In this document: positions 1 to 12,056 of the stretch, piece by piece
How the letters are laid out: each line of letters starts with the position of its first letter
Position numbering within the stretch: the first letter of the stretch is position 1
Origin: Saccopteryx bilineata
Lineage: Eukaryota > Chordata > Mammalia > Chiroptera > Emballonuridae
Direction of reading: 5' to 3'
NCBI RefSeq assembly: GCF_036850765.1
Contig: NC_089495.1
Location: forward strand, 119,249,033-119,313,032
DNA: 64,000 nt
Position numbers and translations under genes: made by a program
The notes under the pieces: generated by a model
What the model was told of the DNA's origin: nothing
The model's database searches: none
What the model saw: only the letters and a program-made list of their open reading frames with translations

Positions 1-593
1 ACAGGTCCCTTCAGTCAAATTCAAGTTAGCTGTTATAAACATGACCTCTGCCATCTCTGGCAGAGGCACCATGTAGCTTGGTGCCAGTGGTGATAAAATG
101 CTTATTGTTGAGAATAATTTTTTATATAGTGGAATGCAAAAAAGCATCTTAGCTTCTCTAGAAAGAGAAACATAACAGTTGATTTTTTTTTTGTTTCTTT
201 TAAAGAGTATTTTAGGTGTCTCATCTGTAACTTGGAAGTAAGTAATAGCACGTTGCCTGACAATCTCACAAAAGTTTGATAAGTAAAACATTCTTCCAAA
301 ATATATAGCACTACTGGTATATCATATAGTACCTATGTATCTACGTATGTTAGATTGGATTAATTTTGCTTCTTCTTTAAGCACATGAACATTTTACTGT
401 ACTAAATTATTTTTTCCTCAAAACTTGTACTTTTATTTCAAGGTTATTAACCATGGGTAGTGGAACTAACAGCTTTTTTTTTTTTTAATAACATGTCTAT
501 GTAGAGATAAGAGCTTGTTTCTTTTTAAATGGAGTACTTTTCATAGCATTACTAAGTAATCCTTATTAATGAAAGAAAAAGAAAGCATAAGAT
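1..593. other. AT-rich unique sequence, no gene seen
   Basis: I see short homopolymer T runs and no open frame that looks like protein. No repeat family is recognisable by eye. Confidence 0.5.
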
Positions 594-1075
594 TTGTATG
601 CGTGGATCTACTATAAAGAGCAGAAACATCTATTTTATGAATTACATAAGGCAAGAGAGTATGCGATTAACATAATAGTTAATACTGAGACAGGCTGTGA
701 GGTTGCGGAAATGAAGATATCAGGCCCGTTTCAGGGAGCCGTCCTATGTCTCCTGTGGAAAACGTACCTGCAGGTCCTGCAGGAAAACAGATTCTGTGAA
801 CTTGCTAGCCTGGAGGACTAAACGCAGCACACCTCAGCGGGACTGGCCGGAACAGTCTTATGTAAATGTGACATTAGTATCTAGCACACCAGCTGCGCAG
901 AGCGATCATTCAGTTATTAATGACTTTGCACAGGACATGGAGCCCCTGCTTTGCACCCCATTCCAGAATCATTTCATTCTGTTTTGTTTCATAACCTCTC
1001 CCCTTAGTGACCTAAAACGTCTCCTTTTCTCGGCTCTGATCTGCCTTTTCACAAAAACAAAATAAAACACAGAAA
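594..1075. other. Locally GC-richer, CpG-containing unique block
   Basis: The block stands out from its AT-rich surroundings by higher GC and several CpGs. It contains an E-box-like CAGCTG next to a homeodomain-like TTATTAATGAC around 888-925. The two overlapping open frames here are short (75 and 89 aa), low in complexity and resemble no family I know. A conserved non-coding element or a decayed exon is possible, but nothing in the sequence proves either. Confidence 0.25.
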
Positions 1076-1666
1076 AAGAAAAATCACTGCGAGAATGCAC
1101 TTTATATTTAGGGTTTGTTAAAATGTCATACATAATTTATAATATTTAATTGTCTTTTCTTCTACTAGAGTGGAAATTTTTGAAAATTTCTTTGGAAGAA
1201 CATATTTACGTATGTATATATAGACATGAGTCAAGCAAAAATAATTTCTAATGGGATGCTAATGAGTCACATTATAGAATATAGATAGGAAAATTTTTCT
1301 ACTTTTACAGTAAATGTTAAAATGTTCTTGCAAGGTGACACTGGTAAAAAACAATGCTGTAAATTAAAACTAATACCAGGATAAAAAAAGATTATTGTTT
1401 AATCATTTAGCACAAATTATACCCCAAAAGGAAAAGCAACTGGTCTGGAGGAAATAAACACAGCATCTGGCAAATTAGGAGTGGATAGACCTATGAGAAC
1501 AAAAGTAACAGCAAACAGGCTCAGTCGGTTAGTTTCTGGTGAAATCCTCAATCACAAAATATGATAATAAAAGAGCAATGTGGAAATTGCTGAGATACAC
1601 AGAACCATTCTATACCCAAGGTGGAGTCTCCTGACTGAGGAGCCACTGCGCCACCTCACCTGCAGG
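1076..1666. other. AT-rich unique sequence, no gene seen
   Basis: No supported ORF and no repeat that I can name. It ends where a class I-like LTR begins. Confidence 0.45.
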
Positions 1667-2404
1667 TGTTGTAAGGTACCAAAAGCTGCAGAATTAATAT
1701 TAATATTTTAAGAGGCTTGAAGAACATTTTATTAATTTGGGTTAAGGTGTGCAGAGAAATTGTGAGAATAGTCCCTGTACTGTGTGATTGGCATAACCAG
1801 GATGGCCCTTGGCATTGTATTGTAAATGCAAAGGGAAGGAAATCATGGATTCCCAGACATTCCACCACACCTGTGGGGAAAGGGGTGAATGCTAGCCAGG
1901 TGCAGGGAGAGAAAAGCCAAAGTAAACCTTTTCTTATAGCAATGAGCCATTTGTGGGTATTTGTCCCCAAAGAAACTACCTCTCTTATGTGAATGCATGT
2001 GGTTAATGTGTGTGACTCTGGATAGAGATGTTGAAAAACATTAGAGAATATAGGAATGCCTTTTAATATGTAAAGAGACATCTTTCTACCATTGTGTTGA
2101 CTTGTAAATTTTGTTTTCTCCAAAATGATGTATGGCTTGCAAATTGAACATGGTCCTATCATGTTAAAGGACATATGACTATAACCAATAGTGGTAAAAG
2201 GCACCTAATTGCAATTTTTGCTTCTGTACTTCCCACTTGCAAAACTATAAAAACTAAGTAGAACAAAGGGCCAGCGCACTCTCCCTCAGATTTCTGTCGG
2301 AGTTGCCACCGCTTGGCCAAGCTAGACAAAAAAGCTTTGGTGTGTAATTGACGGAATTTGTTCACGTCTTCAATGTTTCGGGTCCCTCCGGATTAGGCTT
2401 AACA
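1667..2404 (+). mobile_element. Class I (gammaretrovirus-like) LTR, related to the one at 43695-44291
   Basis: The first ~50 bases (TGTTGTAAGGTACCAAAAGC, followed by an AT-rich stretch and AGAGG) match the reverse complement of the right end of the LTR at 43695-44291 almost base for base, so the two belong to one family. A TATA-like CTATAAAAAC lies near 2244. A run resembling a decayed polyadenylation signal, AAAAAAGCTTT, lies near 2326. The end at about 2404 (…TTAACA) is a guess, and I found no matching target duplication. No internal retroviral sequence follows, so this is probably a solo LTR. Confidence 0.5.
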
Positions 2405-5110
2405 CTGACCATATCAACAAGAATTTATTTTAAATAAGAACAAGTAAAATGAAAGAAATATAGTATGCTCATTGGGACAATTATAAGTTGCTGCCTCCAT
2501 TCCTACTTCCCCTACCTGTATCAAATTACTTTTACAAAAGTTTTTGAAAAGTCATATTAGCTTTATAGAATTTATGTGAAATATGACCTATCTGATTTTT
2601 GTATTAACATGGTGGTTCATAAATACATGAGATTATTCTAATGGGGCATATCAAGTAACATTTGTTCTGTTCAGGTGAAACAAAATAAAACAACAAAAAG
2701 ACACTAGTCACACTTTCCTTATACATTTTGCAGACTTTTTATTGTTTTTCAAAATCATTTTGCTCCAGATTCTTTTCTAATTTTAAATGAGCCCCTTTCA
2801 GCATGAAAAGCATCAAACAGCAAATGTAACAAATTGCTATTTTTTTTAGGTTCTTCAACATATGTTTTCCCCCTCTAAGTAGCCTAATAATCATAAAGAT
2901 CTCTTTAGAATCTACATTTACCTTCTAATAAATGTCTACCAAATCATCTATAATGACACAGGCTATTTCTTACTTGTTTCTTAGCTAGGGTAAATTACAT
3001 CAGATCTTAAATAATTTCAGATACTACAGGAAAAAGAAGAGAGATGAACACTTGGTAAAGAGATAAAAGGTATCAAAAGAGAGGGAAAAAAAAAGACTGA
3101 GGGTAAAACGAAAATGATGGCGTGAACAGGGTGATGAGGGGAGAAAACATTAATGTAATCATTACCAAAACTTAAGTGAAAAAGCATACTTTCACTATAT
3201 TTAGCCACTCCAACTCTTGCAATAACTACAATTAACTAAATATTCCCTTTTTTATAGGAGGAATGTCTACTTGTGGTAAGTTATTTTAGACAGAGGTTAG
3301 GAAAGGTAAAGGTCAAGCTAGAGCCTAGTGGTGATAAGATGTTCTCACTTAAAGTTGCAGCAAAATAGTTTTTTCCTAAAGTAGAATGCCATTTGGCACA
3401 TATTTTACTATATTTTCTAGAGAATTGATATAAATTTGGTTGTGCCAATGGAAAACAAGAACATATTTTTTGTTGGGCTTAGGAAGCAATATCTAACAAT
3501 TATTTTTTTAAAATATAATTTGTCTTTAGCTGTAGCGATTTAATTAAAATTAAGGGCTAAATTCAGCAGTCCTTTTCTGCTTTCTCAAGGTATTGTTTTC
3601 TTAGTGAAAGCCACTATTTCTTTTCTCAAGCTCTAGAAACTCACCAAAAACCCACCACTGTCAACACAGAGATGGACACATTCCCTGGTCTTAATGATTG
3701 TTCCAAGCAATGGGCTGTTAACCCAGGTTGGGCTATTTATGCCCTAGAATCATGTGCAATGGAAAGTGAAGGTGCTCCTGTCCTCTGAAGCTTCTGCAAT
3801 AAGATCATTCAAGCTAGAAGCTGCTGATAGTCATATCTCCTAGCCTGTGGAGAAAGCAATGACTCTTCAGTAGAATAATGGTCTCCATAATCTCAAGAGA
3901 AGAGATTAAAGACAACATACAGAGGAAAAAAGACAGGGAGATGGAAATGTATCACAACAGAAATAAAAATGAGTATCTAGAAAGAGACACCTAGAGATAG
4001 CAACTAAGTCTCTACAACAGGCTGCACTTGAGAGCAGCTCTACATATGCCCCTTCTCTTTAGGTAATTTAGTGCATTTCGCTTTTTTTGGTTGGTTGATT
4101 TAAGTTTTTTTCTCCTCTTAAACCAGTTTGAGTTGGAGGTCTTCTTACTTAAAACACTGAAGTCCTCATTGACCAAAAAAGAAAGGCAATACAAAGAGTG
4201 AGGAATTAAAACTCATTAGAATATCAGTTCAACCAGTTCTTGAAATGACTCACTGGCTTAATGCCAGTCACTTAGTAGAATGGGAATGCAAAATTTTGTC
4301 TCGTAGAATTACTGGAAAATCAAATGTGATTTGAAGGAGGAAGAGAATATCTAATTGCTTTAAATTGAACTGGGATGTTTAGCCAGACTTTCAGTTTTCA
4401 TTCAGAAAACTGAACTAGAAATGGAGCACAGTGGAGGACAAAGAAAGAGTGGATTGATTGCTAAAATGCTACTAGCTATTTCAGTGAAGATGTTTCACGG
4501 TGTGATGTCATTGCCCTCTTGACCAAATAGCTGTCTTCACAATTCTCTCAGAGAAGTGAAGCCTTGCTTCCTCTTGACTAGTCTCCACACTTTTCTTTTT
4601 CCCTTAATCATGTCCAGTCATTTAAACTAATGAACCTATAATATCATCTTCTTTAAAACATTTTTCTTTGCAAGTTTTTCAGTTCTTTACCCTCTTTAAG
4701 AAACTAAGCACTTGAGACTCACTTTCACTACTATCAAAAAAGCCTAGTTTCGCCTTTCATTCATTTTCTTTTGTATTCTGATCCACACTATTTTGTGACA
4801 CTTAGTGTAGAATATAGATAATTTGTTTTCTGTTTCTGTTTTATTTTTTAGTATTGTTACCAATGGTTTCTATTAAGGCTTAATATCCAAAGTGAATAAA
4901 GTGGGTGGATTTTTGCCAGGTATTTCTGAGTATATGCAATATACCAACAATTAGTGTATTTTATGAACCTAGGAAAAGTGACATCTGTGATATACAGGAA
5001 TTGGATTTCACCTATCATATCATTTTATTTTTAATGGTTCCATGACTCCAATAAAGCAGGATGCTGAGTGATTGCATTGTTTTTCCTGAATAGCGTGTGC
5101 CTCAGCTTGA
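2405..5110. other. Unique AT-rich sequence, no gene seen
   Basis: 2.7 kb without a supported ORF, RNA gene or repeat that I can name. The open frames here are short and show no domain or codon structure. Confidence 0.5.
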
Positions 5111-5829
5111 CCATCTGTAAAGCCAGGAGCCAGGGCCAGGGCCACCATCACAGCAGCCTTCTGGCCCATGCAGGTTCGCATTGGATTCGAACAGTCGGTA
5201 AAGAAACAAAGGAGCCAAAAGCAGATGGGCTGTCATCTTTAATTCTAGCTTGCACCCGGCGGGCAAGTAAAAATACACACTGGGCTCCAAGACCCACTCA
5301 CATTCAGTGCTCACAAAGCCACTGACTTATCCGAGTTTCCTAGAATCAAAGGTTTCTAGCTCACCAGACTTATTCACCTCTGTTCTCCATCTCCTTCCTT
5401 ATCCCAAATACAAACTCTACACAAACTGGCATCTCACTCAGCACTCCACCATCTTGGCTGCTTCTCCTGGCCTCCTCCACGTGGCCTTTCTCTGCTCTCC
5501 TCTGCTCTCTCTTCTAATGATAATCTCAGGAACCAAGAGCCTAAACTCCTGTCCTGCCCCCATTTTATAGTGTAGAAATCCAAACCCTTAATCCAATATA
5601 CATAACAGGGAAGTCTCTAATACAAAGTCACTCCTCTGAGGCATGATTGGATTGTACCACCCCACATCAAAAAGGGTGGGCAAGGCTTAATCCCAAAACC
5701 AAGCCCCAGGCTACAAAGATCCTTTCTGCCCCGAAACACACATTAATATCACCTGGGCGACTGCCTCCACGTGGGGGGCAACATCTTTAACAAAGTGATC
5801 ATAATATATTTTATCTGCCCAACACCATC
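5111..5829 (-). mobile_element. Solo LTR, main ERV family, U3 type B, with perfect 5-bp TSD
   Basis: The LTR is 5116-5824 (709 bp), read on the minus strand as TGTTGGGCAGATAAAATATA…CTTTACA. It is flanked by identical CCATC at 5111-5115 and 5825-5829. The TG…CA ends and 5-bp duplication fit a class III ERV integrase. On the minus strand the LTR carries a TATA-like element close to the GGGGCAG motif shared by all family members. No internal sequence is present, so recombination between two LTRs removed the provirus body. Its U3 start differs from the type A LTRs of the proviruses at 23-32 kb and 42-45 kb. Confidence 0.85.
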
Positions 5830-7669
5830 CTTCCTGTTTTTGCTCTAACACTTTTAAGAAGGAGTAACCATTTGGTTTTTTCCATTTGATTGTCTGGAAA
5901 GAGCAAAGAACAGTAGAAGAAAATAGATGAAACAAGGTTGCTAATGGGTATACGTTCCATTTGAGTATCACTTCTGGATTTATATGTTTCCCTTCTTTTC
6001 AACCTTTCCCTCTTAGCACCCTTACAAGTACTGAGGTACAATATCAATATGTACAATGAAAAACAAAACATGATTACTAAGGAAGAATGCTAAGATGACC
6101 TTAAGATTACATTGCTCAGGTTAATAACTCTCAGTGCTTCCTTGACTGCATTATTTTACACCACATCACTTTTTTTGCATGTTACTTATTTGTGAAACAC
6201 TTACATGAAGAGAACTTAATCAGAAAAACATGAAACTTCTAAAAGCTGATTGGAAAGAATTTTGGTGAATTAGAAAATGTCTACATTGGGTAACGACAAA
6301 TGAATATTCTATAGACTAAAAGTGAGTTACTTGTTGAACAAAATACTGGCTGAGTCAAGGTTCCAAAGAAAAAAAAATAATGTAATCCAGAAATAAAACT
6401 TAAATTTAAAATAATGATTGTAGATTATTTTAATAGCTGAAACTGAAAAGCTATCAATAGCAAGTAAGTATGGACTTGTGATAAGCTTTAAATATCCATG
6501 TGGTCTTATTCTTTCTAGAGTATAGTTCTATTATTATTAGTTTACCTAATGGCATATCTACATAAATTATCTTATTTTAAATTTCTTGTCTACAGAAGGT
6601 TTTATGTCCTATTTTTCCCCCTCAGTGCTAAGCATTGAATACATAGAAAAAAATTAAATATACTGCTAGAGGGAAAATATATAGCTTTCTTTAACTATGA
6701 TGAGGAAACTAAGATACAGAGAAGAATTAAATGTCTCAAAGTCACATTACCTGTTAGTAATAACATGTCACCACAATAAATTTAACAAAAAATAAAATAA
6801 TAAAAGAGCATAAAATCATCTGAAGATTTACTTTTAAGATCTTGCTTTAGAAAAGACGATTTAAGAAAAGCCTTTTGGAAGATTTCAGCAGGAGCCTATT
6901 AATATGTCTCTAATTTTTCTGTCATTAATTGGACAATATTAGGTATTGCCATTACCTTCTTCAGTAATGGTGATTTTATGATCAGACATCAGACAAATAC
7001 ACTCAATGCTAAGCATCAGGTTTTTTATTATAGTTAGTTCCGAGATAGTAAAACGACTCCTACTCAGAAACAACCCAGCCAGATCAAGCTCTGAACATCA
7101 GGCTCACTGTGCGATTTTCCTGGTATCCAAGGGAACAGAGGGTATTTGGAAATCTTCAGGGCAAGCAGTATGAGTTACAATCTGGACATGCAAACTTGGA
7201 GAGAGCCATCTCTCTCTCTCCTCAATCATTTTTAAGGAAGCAGGCCATGTGTTTTCATGCTAATGAGTTTTTCATCAAATTAGGTAACTGCCACATTATA
7301 AGACTGGTTCATTATTAGATCTAGAAAACAAACATATTTCTTTAAAATTTCACCTTCTAGTAAACTAGTAAAAGCTAATGTTAGGACAATTGAAATAGCA
7401 ATGAATAGTTACATATTTATTCTCTAGTTAACTAAAGACCTTCATCTATTTAGTACAAAATTGAGATGAGATTTATGAAGTGGGGATATATTCTATCAAA
7501 AGTGGAGGAATATAATGTTCTAAGATCTACATAGCACACAATTTTGAAAGTTCAGAGTGTTGTATATATTTTGAAACTACCATGTTCAACTAATTCTTTA
7601 TATTTATTTGTAGAAAATTAAAATAATGACTAAGCAGTTGCAGAACAACTTGTACTTCAGTGACAAGCA
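5830..7669. other. Unique AT-rich sequence with a small MIR-like remnant
   Basis: The only recognisable feature is an antisense MIR-like piece at about 6695-6765 (GATGAGGAAACTAAGATACA, the usual 'gatgaggaaactgaggc' block). No gene is supported. Confidence 0.4.
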
Positions 7670-8215
7670 AGTCTAATGTAGCAATTGAAAGCAGGACCTG
7701 GAGTCAAAAACAGCTTGGGTTTAAATCTCTGCTTTTCACCTACCAGGTATGTCACCTGGAGAAAGTTGTTGAACTTCCCTGTACAGGAGGTCTTCGGGTT
7801 ACAACAGTCTTGACATGTGACAGTTTGGAGTTTATGACGCTTACTCCCATAAAAACTTTAAAAAATTGAGATGTGTTTCAGCTTATGCCTTAGTGTCGTA
7901 CTTATGGACTACATGGGCGACCTAGTTTGGCTGTGCGTGATGGAAGAATATACAGTAACATGGCTTATGGCTGAAGCAGTTGGCGTCCCCCAGCACACTT
8001 CCCTACGCCATTTTGGACTGTTAAAAGTGCAAGTGTTCTGTTTGTGTCCGACTAGGGTGTGTTTCACCTTACACCAAAATTCAGGTTATGTCACTGTCGT
8101 AGGAATGGAACTGTGCTGTAACTCAAGGACCCCTGTACCTTTCCTTTCTCATCTACAAATGTGAATTAAAACTGGGTCTTTTTCATAGGGTGGTCATGAG
8201 CATTAAGTGAGTCTT
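7670..8215 (+). repeat. MIR SINE split by a DNA transposon
   Basis: Two halves of a plus-strand MIR flank the insert at 7784-8135. The left half (7675-7781) has the 'gacctggagtcaaa…tgggtttaaatctctgc' tRNA-related and core part, and 'ggtatgtcacctggagaaagttgttgaacttcc'. The right half (8138-8215) continues with 'tttcctttctcatctacaaa' and 'atagggtggtcatgagcattaa'. The order and spacing match a single MIR once the insert is removed. MIRs are old mammalian repeats, so this is ancient host sequence. Confidence 0.7.
7782..8137. mobile_element. Tc1/mariner-type (Tigger-like) non-autonomous DNA transposon
   Basis: The element is 7784-8135 (352 bp) and sits between TA dinucleotides at 7782 and 8136, the usual Tc1/mariner target duplication. 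Its ends are imperfect inverted repeats: CAGGAGGTCTTCGGGTTACA at the left and, on the other strand, CAGGGGTCCTTGAGTTACAG at the right. The open frame across it is not a transposase. It interrupts a MIR and therefore post-dates it. The assignment to Tigger rather than another mariner group is tentative. Confidence 0.65.
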
Positions 8216-9561
8216 TTTATTATTAAGAAATTATTTCTGTCTCTAATAACCTTATTGTTACCAGGTAAATCTGAGACATGACATAGAAAAAATATTAGAG
8301 AGGTGTAATTTAACATAGAAATTTGGAAGAGAGTCAAGCACAGGGTCTATAATTGAGATGTGCTTGCAGTGAAATCTGGATTAATGTACTCACTAGAGAG
8401 CTTTTTGACAATTTACTTAACATTTGAGTGACTGGGATTTCTTATTTGCAAAATGCATATGCAACAGCTACCTCATAGAGTTCTTGAGAGATTTAAATGT
8501 ATTAATAAATGAGTGTATTAACAAATGAATGCCTACAAAGTCTCTGGTACATAGAATAACTGACATAAAATAAACAATGAAAGAGTAAGCAAATTACTAG
8601 AATGAATTGAATAACTAGAACACTGGCCTTCTAATATAGTTCTACCATTTGTTTATAATTCTATGCCAGTGGTACTAAAAGTAGTCCCAGTATTAACAAA
8701 GTTCAAAAATATTTGTATGAAATCAAGGAAAACAATTTATACACTCCACAGAATATCAGGGCTCTAAGCATTTACTAAGTAGTTGATATTAACTAATTAA
8801 AAAAAGAAAGTTAAACTCTATCGCAAAAGACTATATTGAAGGCTAAAACCAGTTTATTTGGTTGGTCAGATAACACATACATGTATATTGTGTCATGTAT
8901 TTTAGGCATAATACTTGGCATTTAGATTTATGAAAATTTGTAAAAAATAATCAATAAAAGTTGTTTTAGGTGTATTTGGAGAAAATAAACATACAAACTG
9001 ATTTGTGATACATCCACTCCTTAAGCAAACTAGTATAATCTCATGAGAACAAGAAAATCTGACAAATGCACAGCTTCCATTTTTTCCCCAATATTATTCT
9101 TAAAGGAAATTATTCTCAAACTGAAATATATATAAAGTTATATGAGAATAAAAATATTTTGGATAAATTGCTATTTGGCAAATGATCCCTAAAGTAATCA
9201 TTCTATTTTATTTCTGAAATGCTCACGAAGGTAGAAATAAGTACCACAGCATCAATACTGCACTCATTAAAAGTATCTTGGGAAAATTTCCTCCAAAAAA
9301 AGGGCGGAATCATAATATCAGACTGAAAAATTACAGAAATGGAGCAAACTTTCCACACTAAAAATTTTTTACGATGTATTTTAGCTGTTACCCATTATCT
9401 GTTCACCTGTTTCAGAAATGTGAGGTCTGCATTAACCATGTAAGTATGTCTTTGATATTAAGAGTTGTTAGTGTTATTCTGTTGGTTTAGAGAATGCTGT
9501 TGGAGTTTGTCATTCCTGATACATCATTGCAGGAGAAAATATCACTGAGTATTATGGTCAG
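8216..9561. other. Unique AT-rich sequence with a MIR remnant
   Basis: A plus-strand MIR-like remnant lies at about 8350-8585: 'tttacttaacatttgagtgactgggatttcttatttgcaaaatg…cctcatagagttcttgagagatt'. The rest is AT-rich with no gene seen. Confidence 0.45.
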
Positions 9562-10040
9562 TGTGGCAGGCTAAATACATAATGGTCCTCAAATAAGATC
9601 AGGAGGCCTAATTCCTGAAACCTGTGAATGTACCTTAGATGGCAAAAAGACTGTGAAACTGTAATTAAGTGGAAGACTTTGAGGTGGAGAGATTATCCTA
9701 AACCTAATTTAATCACAGGGACCCTTGTAAGTGGAATGTGCAAAGCATGAAGTAAAAGAAATAGGCAAAATGTAGTGCAACACTTTGAAGAAGGCAGAAG
9801 GGGTTACAACCGAAGATTGTAGGAATCCATTAGAAGCTTAAAAAAAAAAAAGGCAAGGAAATAAATTCTCTCCTCAGAGCCTCCTGAAAAATCCAGCCCA
9901 ACTGACAGAACCTTGATTTTGGCCCAGTGCGAATGATTTCAGACTTCTGGCTTCCAGAGCTATAAGAAGTTTAAATAAATTTGTGTTGTTTTAAGTCATT
10001 GAGTTGATGGGGTCTTATAGTAACAGTAAAAAATAAATAC
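9562..10040 (+). mobile_element. MLT1-type MaLR solo LTR
   Basis: It starts TGTGGCAGGCTAAATACATA and contains the hallmark blocks of MLT1 LTRs in order: 'ctaattcctgaaacctgtgaatgt', 'gaggtggagagattatcct', 'atcacagggacccttgtaagtgg', 'ttgattttggcccagtg', 'gacttctggcttccagagct' and 'aataaatttgtgttgttttaag'. The last holds the AATAAA signal. MaLRs are very old ERV-L relatives, and the divergence here fits that age. The right edge is approximate. Confidence 0.8.
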
Positions 10041-10262
10041 AATTAGTATTTTGAAAGTTCTACAGTAAACTCATATTGCCTTCAGAATAAATGTGGTAAG
10101 TTTTATCAAACTGTGGACATTTATACCACCTTTTTTTAGCCATTCATTAAATGGTGGACACTGAAGTTGCTTCCATATACTGGCTATTATAAATAATGGA
10201 GGTGCATATATCTCGTTGAATTAGTGTTTTTGTTTTCTTCAGATAGAAATCACTGGATCATA

Positions 10263-10432
10263 TAGTAGTTAACTTTTTTATTTCTTGATTTGAGAGACAG
10301 AAGAAGGGGAGAGAGAGAAAGAGACAGAAACTTTCATCTGTTTCTGTATGTGCCCTGACCAGGGATTGCACTGGCAACCTTTGTGTATTGGGACAATGCT
10401 CTAACCTACTGAGCTATCTGGCCAGGGCTGGT
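10263..10432 (-). mobile_element. Ves-like bat SINE
   Basis: On the minus strand it reads AGCCCTGGCCAGATAGCTCA (a tRNA-derived A-box region), then a B-box-like region, then a purine/pyrimidine-rich tail and T-run at its left edge. The tRNA head GCYSTGGCCRGATAGCTCAG is that of the Ves/Meg family of bat SINEs. Weak duplicated flanks (TAGTAGTT / TGGTAGTT) are visible. It interrupts the old L1 ORF2. Confidence 0.65.
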
Positions 10433-10780
10433 AGTTCTATTTTTAATTTTGAGGAACTTCTCTATGTTTTTCATAGGTATTGCACCAATTTACATTCCCA
10501 CTTGACAGTGTACAAGGGTTAACTTTAACATTCTCACGAACACTTAATTTTTTGTCCTTTTTACACAGTTATTTTAACAGGAGTGAGGCGATATCTCATT
10601 GTAGTTTTGATTTGTCTTTCCCTGATGATTAATGATGGGGAGCATCTTTTTATGTGCATGTTGGCCATAGTATGCCTTCTTTGGAAAAGTTTCTATTCAA
10701 CTCCTTTGCCTAGTTTTAATTAGTTTGTCTAGTTTTTTGAATTAAGTTATGTAAGTTCTTTGCATATTTTGAATATTAAC

Positions 10781-11157
10781 CCTTATTGCAGTGGTAGTCA
10801 ACCTGGTTCCTACCGCACACTAGTGGGACTAGTGGGCATTCCAGCTTTCATGGTGAGCAGTAGCGGAGCAACTAAAGTATAAATAAAAGGATAGATTTAA
10901 CTATAGTAAGTTGTTTTATAAAGATTTATTCTGCCAAACTTAACGAAAATCTGACATAAAGTACTTGGTAAGTAATTATTATTATATGCTTTAACTTGCT
11001 GTAACTCTGCTTTATAAATTTTATAAAGTAAAGTTACTTTTCTACTTTATAAATCACCATTACTGTGGAACTGGTGGGCGGTTAGAAAATTTTACTTCTA
11101 ACAGAGATACAAAAGTGGGCAGTAGGTATAAAAAGGTTGACGACCCCTGCCTTATTG
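10781..11157. mobile_element. Non-autonomous hAT transposon with perfect 8-bp TSD
   Basis: The element is 10789-11149 (361 bp). CCTTATTG is duplicated exactly at 10781-10788 and 11150-11157, the 8-bp length typical of hAT transposases. The inverted ends are CAGTGGTAGTCAACC and CAGGGGTCGTCAACC. It has no transposase frame, so it depended on an autonomous hAT. It lies in the old L1 and interrupts that element's ORF2 remnant. Confidence 0.85.
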
Positions 11158-11385
11158 GATGTGCAACTTGCTAATATTTTCTCCCATTCAGTAAGTTACC
11201 TTTTGCTGTTACTGATTACTTCTTTTGCTGTATAAAAGCTTTTTAGTTTGATGTAATCTCATTTGTTTATTTTTACTTTTGTTGTTCTTGCCTGAGGAAA
11301 CTGGTCCAAAAAAATAAGACCAAGACAAGTTTCAAAAAGCTTACTGCCTAGGTTTTGTTTTAGGAATTCTATGGTTTCAAATCTT

Positions 11386-11583
11386 ACATTGAAGTATTTT
11401 TTTTTATTTATTCATTTTAGAGAGGGGAGAGAGAGAGAAACAAAAGAGAGGAGGAGCAGGAAGCATCAACTCCCATATGTGCCTTGAACCAGGCAAGCCC
11501 AGAGTTTCAAAATAGCAACCACAGCATTCCAGGTCAATACTTTATCCACCGTGCCACCACAGGTCAGGCACACTGAAGTCTTT
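11386..11583 (-). mobile_element. Short tRNA-derived bat SINE
   Basis: The SINE body is 11400-11569. On the minus strand it begins GCCTGACCTGTGGTGGCACG and contains 'atggataaagtattgacctgg', then 'aaggcacatatgggagttgatgc', then a CT-rich stretch and A-rich tail. The same family occurs at 24154-24385, 41780-42466 and 58322-58519. Imperfect TSDs ACATTGAAGTATTT / ACACTGAAGTCTTT flank it. It is diverged, so it is older than the SINE just to its right. Confidence 0.75.
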
Positions 11584-11618
11584 AATTTATTTTGAATTTA
11601 CTTTCATATATAAGGTAT

Positions 11619-12010
11619 AAAATCGTAGTATAGGCCCTGGCTGGTTGGCTCAGCGGTAGAGCGTCAGCCTGGCGTGCAGGGGACCCGGGTTTGATTCCTG
11701 GCCAGGGCACATAGGAGAAGCACTTCTCCACCCCTCCTCCCTCCTCTCTGTCTCTCCTTTCCCCTCCTGCAGGTGAGGCTCCACTGGAGCAAGGATGGCC
11801 CGGGCGCTGGGGATGGCTTCTTGGCCTCTGCCCCAGGTGCTAGAGTGGCTCTGGTCGTGGCAGAGCGATGCCCCGGAGGGGCAGAGCATGGCCCCAAGTG
11901 GGCAGAACGACGCCCCTGGTGGGCGTGCCGGGTGGATCCCAGTCGGGCGCATGCGGGAGTCTGTCTGACTGTCTCTCCCCATTTCCAGCTTCAGAAATTA
12001 AAAAAAGTTA

Positions 12011-12041
<31 letters not shown>

Positions 12042-12056
12042 TAAAATCGTAGTATA
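11619..12056 (+). mobile_element. Long tRNA-derived bat SINE (Rhin-1/Ves-type), recent
   Basis: The SINE is 11633-12042. It opens GCCCTGGCTGGTTGGCTCAG with clear A- and B-box-like promoter elements (GGTTTGATTCC at 11688). It continues with 'gagaagcacttctccacccctcc', the 'gccccaggtgctagagtggctctgg' body and a simple AAAT-repeat tail. The 14-bp TSD AAAATCGTAGTATA is identical on both sides (11619-11632 and 12043-12056). The exact TSD and preserved head mean a recent insertion by L1 machinery. The open frames across it on both strands are not genes. Confidence 0.85.

Noticed and set aside
5068..5570. Overlapping frames with repeated phrases (for example at 5068, 25215, 40283, 42709) as a gene family
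   Set aside because: The repeated phrases are translations of the shared LTR of one ERV family, in both orientations.
11633..11700. tRNA-like A and B boxes in SINE heads as real tRNA genes
   Set aside because: The heads lack a proper anticodon arm and acceptor pairing and are joined to SINE bodies and tails. They are tRNA-derived, not tRNA genes.
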